From NCBI GenBank assembly GCA_016722945.1, contig JAEQMT010000059.1:124001-188000 (forward strand): a stretch of DNA of 64,000 nucleotides, in the 5' to 3' direction. Below, one piece after another: positions 22,366 to 29,835 of the stretch. A model generated the notes under the pieces. The model was not told where the DNA came from. It did not search any database and saw nothing but the letters and a program-made list of their open reading frames with translations. Source of the DNA: Desulfofustis sp. PB-SRB1 (GTDB lineage Bacteria; Desulfobacterota; Desulfobulbia; Desulfobulbales; Desulfocapsaceae). How positions within the stretch are numbered: position 1 is the stretch's first letter; every line of letters starts with the position of its first letter. Position numbers and translations under genes: made by a program.

Positions 22366-22722
22366 ATGAAAAATACCGATGATGGTAAGAAGATTCTGGT
22401 TGTATGTGCCGGTGAGCGCTTTGGTGCCGGTGATGATGTGCTGGGCAGAAAATTAATGATCAATTTTCTGTGTACGCTCAAAGAGATGGGAGATAGTCTC
22501 TGGCGGCTTGTGTTTGTCAATGGCGGGGTGAAATTTACCATCGACACCTCCGGCGTATTCGATGATCTCGCCGCGTATGAGGCGGCGGGATTGAAAATCA
22601 TGGTGTGCACCACCTGCCTGAATCACTTCGATCTGCTCGACAAAAAGCGGGTTGGCGAGGCTACCAACATGGTGGATATTGTCAGTGCCATGGAGCTGGC
22701 CGACAGCGTCATCAGGGTGTGA
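22366..22722 (+). CDS. YedF/DsrE-like sulfurtransferase-related protein (118 aa)
   Basis: The product has the DsrE-like fold pattern of the C-terminal domain of YedF, a protein tied to selenium or sulfur handling: ILVVCAGERFGAGDDVLG, a middle FVNGGVKF and a cysteine pair in VCTTCLNHF. Typical YedF proteins are about 200 residues with an N-terminal TusA domain; that domain is absent here. The start at 22366 follows AGGAG. It is divergent from the YeeE pair, which supports a role in moving or sensing the imported sulfur or selenium species. The exact reaction is unknown. Confidence 0.8.
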   Translation: MKNTDDGKKILVVCAGERFGAGDDVLGRKLMINFLCTLKEMGDSLWRLVFVNGGVKFTIDTSGVFDDLAAYEAAGLKIMVCTTCLNHFDLLDKKRVGEATNMVDIVSAMELADSVIRV

Positions 22723-23102
22723 CGGGCTGTAGTTAATCCGGTCTGGAGCTAATTTTTCTGCATTTCCGCCATGAACTAAAGTCCGTTTTTCTATACTTTT
22801 TTTGTTAGCCACAACATGGCCCTCACCTTGGTGCCAGCAGTGACGCAATTTCATCAAATCGGTGAGGGCAAATAAAAAACAATTGCCCGACATGAAATAA
22901 CATACTATTCTTGGCCCACTTTCGACTATGCTGAAGAAATCTATATCTATGATGATGTCCGGTTCTGTTTCATTACGGCTACCCAGTTTTGGCATGCCAC
23001 CGGTTTGCCAAAGAGATGCGGGGAATCCTCCCTGCATCAAATGACGTGATCCGTACGCCTGTTAGACGTGCTGATCGCACCAAAAAACAGATGGGAGGAG
23101 AT
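22723..23102 (+). promoter_or_regulatory. Region upstream of the TRAP operon; palindrome TGGCATGCCA
   Basis: No gene is visible in these 380 bases. At 22990-22999 there is a perfect 10-bp palindrome TGGCATGCCA inside a wider inverted repeat TTTGGCA (22988-22994) / TGCCAAA (23006-23012). It lies about 90 bases before dctP and could be an operator. The match is short and the assignment weak. Confidence 0.3.
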
Positions 23103-24251
23103 ATGAAGAAAGTTATTACCGTGGCAGTGGCATTGTGCCTGGTTCTCGGTATCGGAGCTACCGGAAGCCAGGCGGCCCGTGAGAAATTCGGGGTTGATCC
23201 GCGCAGCGAAGGTGCCAAGCGGGTAAATTTTGAAACCTCAGATGAGAAGATTCGTTGGAAGATGGTAATGCCTTGGTCAAAGGGGCTGCTCTTCTACGAT
23301 ATTGCGGTCCATTTTTGCGACAGTGTCCGGCTTGCCTCTGCCGGTCGTCTGGATATCAAGCCGTTTTCCGCCGATGAACTGGTACCGGCCATGCAGTCTT
23401 TTGATGCAGTGGCCAAAGGTTCCGCCGAAGTGGGGCATGACTGGCCCGGCTACTGGAAAGGCAAAAACGAGGCGTTTGTCGCCTTTGCCTCGGTACCGTT
23501 TGGCCTGGATGCCGAGGGCTACAACATCTGGCTGCAGGAGAAAGGGGGTATCGAACTGATGCAGGAGGTGTATGGCGAGTTTGGCCTCTATGCCCTGCCG
23601 GGTGGCCAAACCGGTCAGGAGATGGGGCTCTTTTCGAACAAGCGGGCCACCAAGATGGAGGATTTCAAAGGCATGCGAGTGCGAACACCGGGCTGGTATA
23701 TGGATATCATGAACAACCTGGGTGCCTCTGTTATTCCAGTTCCCGGCGGTGATATCTATCTTTCGCTGGAGCGCGGTGTTATTGATGCTGCTGAGTTTTC
23801 ATCACCTGCCATCAATTACCCAATGGGCTTTGATGAAATCACCCAGTACGTTATTCAGCCTGGTGCGCATCAGCCGGGCATTCAGTGCGCCCTGTTCTTC
23901 AATCAAAAAGCGTGGGACGAGCTGCCCGAGGACCTGAAATGGATCGTCAAGATTGCCGCGGCCGAGACCCAGGCGTGGTCGTATAACTGGATCAACGCCC
24001 TCAACGCCGAGGCCATCAACCGGTTTCAGGAAAGCGTTGAGATTGTCAAAATGGATCCGGAAACTCTCATTGAGTTCCGCAAGGTAACCAAGGAGTATCT
24101 CGATTCCGTCAAGGCCGAGTATCCCATGGTGAAAAAGGTGCTGGACAGCCAGGAGGCATTTATCGAGGAATTCGCGGTCTGGCGCGACGCCCGCAGTGGC
24201 GTTACCCCATGGCCCTATGAGACGTACATTTCCGGCAGAATCACGGAATAA
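23103..24251 (+). CDS. dctP: TRAP transporter solute-binding protein (DctP family)
   Basis: The periplasmic receptor of a sodium-driven TRAP transporter. A Sec signal peptide (MKKVITVAVALCLVLGIGA) opens the 382-residue product. The DctP fold follows, with the conserved MRVRTPGWYMDI arginine segment that normally contacts the ligand carboxylate and the VIDAAEFSSPAINYPMGF region. These features recall the oxo-acid-binding branch, an inference only. The start at 23103 follows GGAGGAG. It heads the dctPQM operon, separated from dctQ by a strong hairpin. Confidence 0.92.
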   Translation: MKKVITVAVALCLVLGIGATGSQAAREKFGVDPRSEGAKRVNFETSDEKIRWKMVMPWSKGLLFYDIAVHFCDSVRLASAGRLDIKPFSADELVPAMQSFDAVAKGSAEVGHDWPGYWKGKNEAFVAFASVPFGLDAEGYNIWLQEKGGIELMQEVYGEFGLYALPGGQTGQEMGLFSNKRATKMEDFKGMRVRTPGWYMDIMNNLGASVIPVPGGDIYLSLERGVIDAAEFSSPAINYPMGFDEITQYVIQPGAHQPGIQCALFFNQKAWDELPEDLKWIVKIAAAETQAWSYNWINALNAEAINRFQESVEIVKMDPETLIEFRKVTKEYLDSVKAEYPMVKKVLDSQEAFIEEFAVWRDARSGVTPWPYETYISGRITE

Positions 24252-24262
24252 AATGATAAAAC

Positions 24263-24297
24263 ACCATGCCCTCCCCTCCGTGGGGAAGGCATGGTGG
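24263..24297 (+). terminator. Intercistronic stem-loop between dctP and dctQ
   Basis: A 15-bp stem with one mismatch (CACCATGCCCTCCCC against GGGGAAGGCATGGTG) and a 5-base loop lies 11 bases after dctP. It has no U-tract, so it more likely stabilises the dctP mRNA or attenuates the downstream genes than stops transcription. This would give more binding protein than permease. Confidence 0.7.
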
Positions 24298-24328
24298 TAA
24301 CGGCAACACCGCACGGTAAGGAGGGGGG

Positions 24329-24841
24329 ATGCTGAAAAAAATAACCTCAGCCATTGACTGGTTTACCACCACACTGGGCGACTGGACGGCGATGCTGATC
24401 ATCCCGTTGTTGCTGGTGGTGCTTTATGAGGTGACGATGCGTTACGGGTTCAGCTCCCCGACCGTCTGGGCCTTTGAGATGACCACCTTTCTCTATGGCA
24501 TACACTACATGTTCGGTTACTCCTACGCCGAGGTGAAGGACGGTCACGTCCGGGTCGATATTTTCACTTCCATGCTTCGTCCCAGGGTGCGTGCCACTAT
24601 CGGTGCCTTGACCTATCTCGTCATGTTTATGCCGGTGATGGTCTGCCTGACCATCTGGACCTCAAAATTTGCCTGGTATGCGGTTCAGACCCGTGAGCTA
24701 AACTCCACCAGTTGGGCGCCGGCCATCTATCCGTATAAGGTGGTGATGGCAGTCTGCTTTTTTCTGCTGCTGCTCCAGGGCGTCTCCAGCTTTCTCAAAC
24801 AAGTGCGCATTGCCTTGGGCGCCGGTGAGGAGGACGCATGA
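24329..24841 (+). CDS. dctQ: TRAP transporter small permease (DctQ family)
   Basis: A 170-residue inner-membrane protein with four hydrophobic helices, the standard DctQ size. It has the family's N-terminal pattern (DWTAMLIIPLLLVVLYEVTMRYGF) and the central SYAEVKDGHVRVDI segment. It pairs with DctM to form the membrane part. A very strong RBS (AAGGAGGGGGG) precedes it, and its stop overlaps the dctM start by 4 bases (ATGA). Confidence 0.93.
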   Translation: MLKKITSAIDWFTTTLGDWTAMLIIPLLLVVLYEVTMRYGFSSPTVWAFEMTTFLYGIHYMFGYSYAEVKDGHVRVDIFTSMLRPRVRATIGALTYLVMFMPVMVCLTIWTSKFAWYAVQTRELNSTSWAPAIYPYKVVMAVCFFLLLLQGVSSFLKQVRIALGAGEEDA

Positions 24842-26181
24842 GTCCGGAATTCATGACCGTGGCGATGTTCGCCACACTGATCATCGCCATTGCCTTCGGC
24901 CATCCACTGGCCTTCACCCTTGCTGCCGTCGCCACTCTTTTTGGGCTCATTGAAAATGGCGGGGACGTGGCCGGTTTGTTCGACATGTTCGCCAACAATA
25001 CCTGGGGGTTGATGAACAACTATGTGCTGGTGGCTATACCACTGTTCATTCTCATGGCCCAGCTGCTGGATCGCTCCAAAGTGGCCGACGAGCTCTTCGA
25101 AACACTTTACGTGGTTCTGGGCGGCCTGCGCGGCGGTCTCGGCCTGGCGGTGGTCGTGGTCTGCACGGTCTTTGCCGCCACTACCGGGATCATCGGCGCC
25201 TCGGTAGTGGCCATGGGGCTTTTGGCAGCGCCGGCGCTGATGAAAAAGGGTTACCAGAAGGAGATGTCAGCGGGTATCATCTGTGCTTCAGGCACCCTGG
25301 GCATTCTTATTCCGCCAAGCATCATGATGGTAGTCTATGGCGGACTTACCGGGCTGAAAGAGACCTCGGTAGGTAATTTATTTGCCGGGGCGATTTTTCC
25401 TGGTCTGGTGCTTTCCGGACTCTATTTCGGCTATATTCTCGTGCGGTGCACCATCAACCCGAGTCTGGGGCCGCCGATTTCCCGAGAAGAAGCGTCAAGC
25501 TGGTCGGTTGGGCAAAAGATTGTACTGACGCTTAAATCGTTAATCCCACCTATTCTTCTGATTCTCGCGGTCATGGGTTCTATCCTGGCGGGAATCGCTA
25601 CCCCTACAGAGGCGGCAGGCTTAGGCGCCTTCGGGGCGCTGATCCTGGCGATTATCAACCGCAAATTCAGCTGGGAGGTGATGCGCGAGTCGGCCCGCTC
25701 CACCCTGAGCACCACCGCCATGGTGATGATGCTCTTTATTGGCGGCAAGTTCTTTTCCTCAGTTTTTCTCTTTATGGGCGGCGGCGACGTGGTGGCCGAC
25801 GTGCTGGTGGGCTCCGGCATGAACCGCTGGGTGGTGCTGCTGATCATGATGGGCATCGTCTTCCTCATGGGCATGTTCATCGACTGGGCGGCTATTTTGC
25901 TGGTTACCGTGCCCATCTTCATGCCCATTGCCATGGAGCTTGACTTTGACCCGTTGTGGTTTTCCATTCTACTCTGCGTCAATCTGCAGACCTCGTTTCT
26001 CACCCCTCCCTTTGGTTACGCCCTGTTTTACTTTAAAGGGGTGGCCCCGGAGGGCTATACCATGGGGCACATCTATCGGGGCATCATCCCCTTTGTGCTG
26101 CTGCAGATTGCTGGGTTGCTTATTCTGGCCGCTTTCCCCGGCCTCATTACCTGGTTGCCGGCAATCTTCTTCGGGCGGTAG
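24838..26181 (+). CDS. dctM: TRAP transporter large permease (DctM family)
   Basis: The ion-coupled transport subunit, 447 residues with about 12 hydrophobic segments. DctM signatures are visible: NYVLVAIPLFILMAQLL, a GIIGASVVAMGLLAAPALMKKGY stretch, GTLGILIPPSIMMVVYG, and IATPTEAAGLGAFGAL in the second half. It is translationally coupled to dctQ. The convergent CoA-transferase gene ends 17 bases beyond its stop. Confidence 0.95.
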   Translation: MSPEFMTVAMFATLIIAIAFGHPLAFTLAAVATLFGLIENGGDVAGLFDMFANNTWGLMNNYVLVAIPLFILMAQLLDRSKVADELFETLYVVLGGLRGGLGLAVVVVCTVFAATTGIIGASVVAMGLLAAPALMKKGYQKEMSAGIICASGTLGILIPPSIMMVVYGGLTGLKETSVGNLFAGAIFPGLVLSGLYFGYILVRCTINPSLGPPISREEASSWSVGQKIVLTLKSLIPPILLILAVMGSILAGIATPTEAAGLGAFGALILAIINRKFSWEVMRESARSTLSTTAMVMMLFIGGKFFSSVFLFMGGGDVVADVLVGSGMNRWVVLLIMMGIVFLMGMFIDWAAILLVTVPIFMPIAMELDFDPLWFSILLCVNLQTSFLTPPFGYALFYFKGVAPEGYTMGHIYRGIIPFVLLQIAGLLILAAFPGLITWLPAIFFGR

Positions 26182-26198
26182 AAGGTTACCTGAAAAAA

Positions 26199-27785
26199 CT
26201 AAGAATTGTTGAGAGGATTGGGCTGTTTTAAACCCATTATCCCCTGATTGAAGATCCTTCGATCCATTTTTGGCAAAGGCTGGGTCATCCGCGGAGTGAA
26301 ATCCATTAACGCCAGGATGTCGCGTTCAAGCTCGATGCCGGGGGCGATCTCGGTCAAAATCAGCCCACCTTCGTCCAGTTCAAATACGCAGCGTTCGGTG
26401 ATGTAGAGTGCCCGCTGGCCGCGCTTCGCCGCGTAGGCGCCGCTGAAGGTGACGTGTTCCACCGTGCCGTCCAGGAACTTACGCATCTTGCCTTCGGACA
26501 CGATGTCCAGTTGATTGTTGCTCACCCTCACCTCCAGTCCGCCGGCGGTGAAGGTACCCAAAAATACCACGGTCTTGGCGTTCTGGCTGATGTTGATAAA
26601 GCCGCCGGCGCCGGCCAGTCGGTCGCCGAATCTGCTGACATTGACATTGCCGGCCGCATCCGCTTGGGCCATCCCGAGATAGGCGATATCAAGCCCGCCG
26701 CCGTCATAGAAGTCGAATTGGTACGGCTGGTCAATGAGTGCCTCGGTGTTGATCGCCGCCCCGAAACTCAAGCCCCCCACCGGAATCCCGCCGATGACAC
26801 CGGGCTCGGCGGTAAGCATCATGGTATCAAGGATCCCTTCTTCGTTAACCACCGCGGCGACCCCTTCCGGCATCCCGATGCCCAGATTGACGATGGCGCC
26901 GGGGCTCAGCTCGAGGGCGGCCCGGCGGGCGATAATCTTGCGGGCCCCCATCTCCATGGCGGCGATACTTGTAACCGGTATCCTGATCTCACTGCTGAGC
27001 GCCGGGTTGTACTGCTCGCCAAAGGTCTGCCAGTGATGTTCGGGCGGTGCTACCACCACGTAGTCCACCATGATGCCGGGGATTTTGACATCGCGGGCCT
27101 TGAGGGTGCCGCGCTCGGCGATGCGCTCCACCTGAACGATAACGATGCCGCCGCTATTGCGTGCGGCCATGGCAATGGCCAGCACCTCCAGGGTGAGCGC
27201 CTCTTTCTCCATGGTGATATTGCCGAACGGATCGGCGGTGGTGCCGCGAATGAGCGCCGCGTTCACCGGTGTTGTTTTATAGGCAAGATATTCGGTGCCG
27301 TCGATTATCATGAGTTCGACGATATCCTCAGTGGTCAGTTCGTTGATCTTGCCGCCGCCCAGGCGGGGGTCGACAAAGGTGCCCAGGCCCACCGCGCTGA
27401 TGGTGCGCGGCTTGCCGGCGGCGATATCGCGAAACATGGTGGAGATGATGCCCTGGGGCAGGTTGTAGGCGATGATTTCGTTGGCTACCGCCTGTTTCTG
27501 TAAGGCGGGCGCCAGCCCCCAATGGCCGCCGATGACCTTGGCGACCATGCCCGGCGCCCCCAAGTGATTGAGCCCCCTCGTCTTGCCGTCGCCCTGACCG
27601 GCCGCGTAGATGAGGCCGATGCCACGCGGCGTGCCGGTGTGCCGGAACCGCTCTTCCAGGGCAATGGCGAGGTATTCGGCAAAACCATTGCCGACAAAGC
27701 CGCCGGTGGCGATCATGTCGCCGTCCTTAATCGCGGCAACCGCCTCGGCTGCCGTTACCACCTTGTCTGCGCGGGAAGCATTCAT
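26199..27785 (-). CDS. Family I acetate/propionate-type CoA-transferase (YdiF/Pct-like)
   Basis: A single-chain CoA-transferase that moves CoA between an acyl-CoA and a short carboxylate such as acetate or a 3-keto acid. The 528-residue protein has fused alpha- and beta-type halves: [19 protein letters not shown] near the start and [23 protein letters not shown] in the second half, where the Glu in the NEEG segment is the likely nucleophile. I start at ATG 27785 since GGAG precedes it; ATG 27797 has no RBS. Next to the TRAP operon and divergent from a thiolase, it fits uptake and activation of a carboxylate, an inference. Confidence 0.88.
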   Translation of the reverse strand: MNASRADKVVTAAEAVAAIKDGDMIATGGFVGNGFAEYLAIALEERFRHTGTPRGIGLIYAAGQGDGKTRGLNHLGAPGMVAKVIGGHWGLAPALQKQAVANEIIAYNLPQGIISTMFRDIAAGKPRTISAVGLGTFVDPRLGGGKINELTTEDIVELMIIDGTEYLAYKTTPVNAALIRGTTADPFGNITMEKEALTLEVLAIAMAARNSGGIVIVQVERIAERGTLKARDVKIPGIMVDYVVVAPPEHHWQTFGEQYNPALSSEIRIPVTSIAAMEMGARKIIARRAALELSPGAIVNLGIGMPEGVAAVVNEEGILDTMMLTAEPGVIGGIPVGGLSFGAAINTEALIDQPYQFDFYDGGGLDIAYLGMAQADAAGNVNVSRFGDRLAGAGGFINISQNAKTVVFLGTFTAGGLEVRVSNNQLDIVSEGKMRKFLDGTVEHVTFSGAYAAKRGQRALYITERCVFELDEGGLILTEIAPGIELERDILALMDFTPRMTQPLPKMDRRIFNQGIMGLKQPNPLNNS

Positions 27786-27990
27786 TGTATTCTCCATGTC
27801 TGATGCTGTATGTACCGGCTATGGATGTCTTGTACTGCATATATCGGCCATGAAAAAAGCGGCGAAAAGCCGTGCTCACCGAAAACGGGTTTGGCTATCT
27901 TAGCAATGAGCGGGTATATTGTAAATGACGGCCCGCCTGAACGGCGTGTCGAGTGAGATTGAGATCATTAACCCTAAAGGAGGCGTGATT

Positions 27991-29280
27991 ATGCAAGAGG
28001 TGGTGATAGCGGGCGGGGCGCGCACCCCGATTGGCGCATTTGGTGGAAGCTTGAAAGAGGTACCGTTGGTCAGCCTTGGCGCCGAGGTCATCAGGACCAC
28101 CCTTAATCGATGCCGGCTGCGACCGGTGACCAGTGAGGCGGTGTTGGGTTCTGGCCCTGATCGAATCCGTACCGATACGATGATCGAACTGGAAAAAAAG
28201 TATCATGATTATGACGAGAGTTTTCAGCCGGTACAGATCGATCAGGTGCTCCTCGGCAACGTGCTTTCCACCGGCCAGGGACAAAACGTCACCCGCCAGA
28301 CCATGATCATGGCCGGGGTACCCAAAGAGGCGAGCGCCACCACGGTCAACAAGCTCTGCGCCTCGGGCATGGAGGCGGTTGCTCTGGGTGCCCAGGCGAT
28401 CATGTGCGGCGCCGCCGATGTCGTGCTGGCCGGCGGCATGGAGTCCATGAGCAGGGTTCCCTACGCCCTGGCCGGAGCACGCTGGGGACAGCGCATGGGC
28501 CATGGTGAGCTTACCGATCTGCTGCTCTACGACGGTCTGCTCGAATATTTTTACGATTATCACATGGGGATGACCGCCGAAAACATCGCCCGGCGCTATG
28601 AAATCAGCCGGCGGGAGCAGGACGAACTGGGCGTGCTCAGCCATCAGCGGGCCCGGGCCGCCATGGCGGCGGGGTTGTTTGATGATGAGATTGTGCCGAT
28701 TATGGTGCCTCAGCGTAAAGGGGATCCGGTTGTTTTCAGTACGGATGAGCGACCCATGGATACCAGTATAGAGAAAATGGCGAAGCTGCGGCCCGCCTTT
28801 ACCAAGGATGGCACGGTTACCGCCGGCAATGCCTCGGGCATCAACGATGCCGCCGCCGTGGTGCTACTCATGTCGGCGGCCAAGGCAAAAGAGTTGGGGC
28901 TGGCGCCACCAGTGAAAATATCGGGCTTTTCATCGGCTGGCCTCGATCCCGCCTATATGGGACTGGGGCCGATTCCGGCGGTGCGTAAACTGCTGTCGGC
29001 GCAACACATGGATATTGCCGACTTCGGCGCCATCGAACTCAACGAGGCCTTTGCCGTCCAGGCTCTGGCCTGTATCCGCGAGCTGGGATGCGATATGGAA
29101 AAGACCAACATGGTGGGCAGCGGTATCTCTTTAGGCCATCCCATCGGCTGCACCGGCGCCCGCATTCTGGTGAGCCTGATGTACCAGATGCAGCGCCAGG
29201 AGCTGGAGCATGGCCTTGCCACCCTGTGTATCGGCGGCGGTCAGGGCATGGCCATGGCGCTTAAGCGGGTAGGGGCGTAG
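27991..29280 (+). CDS. Acetyl-CoA acetyltransferase (thiolase) with an N-terminal-domain insertion
   Basis: Thiolase makes or splits acetoacetyl-CoA. Catalytic parts are all present: the nucleophilic Cys in NKLCASGMEAV, the His in NEAFAVQAL and the second Cys in GHPIGCTGAR. At 429 residues it is about 35 longer than usual thiolases. The extra stretch falls after RCRLRPV and reads VLGSGPDRIRTD and EKKYHDYDESF before the usual DQVLLGNVL. The start at 27991 follows AAAGGAGG; the upstream extension to 27925 has no support. It is divergent from the CoA-transferase gene, and together they could act on acetoacetate or butyrate-type substrates. Confidence 0.93.
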   Translation: MQEVVIAGGARTPIGAFGGSLKEVPLVSLGAEVIRTTLNRCRLRPVTSEAVLGSGPDRIRTDTMIELEKKYHDYDESFQPVQIDQVLLGNVLSTGQGQNVTRQTMIMAGVPKEASATTVNKLCASGMEAVALGAQAIMCGAADVVLAGGMESMSRVPYALAGARWGQRMGHGELTDLLLYDGLLEYFYDYHMGMTAENIARRYEISRREQDELGVLSHQRARAAMAAGLFDDEIVPIMVPQRKGDPVVFSTDERPMDTSIEKMAKLRPAFTKDGTVTAGNASGINDAAAVVLLMSAAKAKELGLAPPVKISGFSSAGLDPAYMGLGPIPAVRKLLSAQHMDIADFGAIELNEAFAVQALACIRELGCDMEKTNMVGSGISLGHPIGCTGARILVSLMYQMQRQELEHGLATLCIGGGQGMAMALKRVGA

Positions 29281-29324
29281 GTGATTGTCCGGATCACGGC
29301 GTGGTCACGGTACTTATCATCTGA

Positions 29325-29507
29325 GTCACCCTGTGATGAAATCGTAAAAAGTTAGACTTGCAGGTTAAGATGGCTAAGTAAAAACAAAGCTCTACTAGGA
29401 GTGGTGGTCATTTTGACCTCGCAGGCGTACAGGTGGTACGTCGAGAAGTCAAAATGATCCCACGACGACGTAGAGCGAAGTCTTTACGACGCCATCACCC
29501 TGTGATG
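29325..29507. repeat. REP/MITE-like element, copy 3
   Basis: This covers most of the 301-bp gap after the thiolase gene. It is bounded by GATGAAATCGTAAAAAG and CTTTACGACGCCATC. Its inner part (about 29399-29486) is an inverted match to 52393-52500, for example CGACGTAGAGCGAAGT here against ACTTCGCTCTACGTCG there. The palindrome CATCACCCTGTGATG lies at its right edge and TCACCCTGTGATG recurs at its left edge. No gene is seen in it. Confidence 0.65.
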
Positions 29508-29581
29508 GCAGTGAAAATGGGGACAGGTCTCGGGCCTGTCCCGATACCATGTGCTGGTGGTGGTTCAGGAGGGGGCAGATT

Positions 29582-29800
29582 ATGAAAGGGCTTCTGACGG
29601 TGCTTGTTCTGATACTTCTGGCCGGCTGCGGTGATGATGAAAAAGCGGAGACGCACGCGCAGCATACTGTTTCAGAAGACGCTCGCGAACAGATCGCCGA
29701 TGCGGCGGTTACCGCCATGAGGCGTCCCATCGAACAGGCTGAACAGGCGGCGCGGCTTGAGCAGGAGCGGCTTGAGCGGATACAGGAACAGACCCAGTGA
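29582..29800 (+). CDS. Small lipoprotein (72 aa), hypothetical
   Basis: The product starts MKGLLTVLVLILLAGC, a clear lipoprotein signal with lipobox LAGC, followed by an acidic GDDEKAE tract and a highly charged helix rich in Gln, Glu and Arg (EQAEQAARLEQERLERI). A lipid-anchored small coiled-coil protein is likely. I do not recognise the family. It converges on the multihaem cytochrome gene; the ends are 35 bases apart. Confidence 0.7.
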   Translation: MKGLLTVLVLILLAGCGDDEKAETHAQHTVSEDAREQIADAAVTAMRRPIEQAEQAARLEQERLERIQEQTQ

Positions 29801-29835
29801 CGGGTCGTACGCGGGTGGCGGCTCCGAGCCTGCGT

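Noticed and set aside
22900-23012. Sigma-54 promoter upstream of dctP
   Set aside because: TGGCATG and TTTGC occur, but the distance between GG and GC is 14 rather than 10, so it does not fit.
26454-27503. 349-codon open frame on the + strand
   Set aside because: It is antisense to the CoA-transferase gene, and its His/Gly-rich composition is typical of shadow frames.
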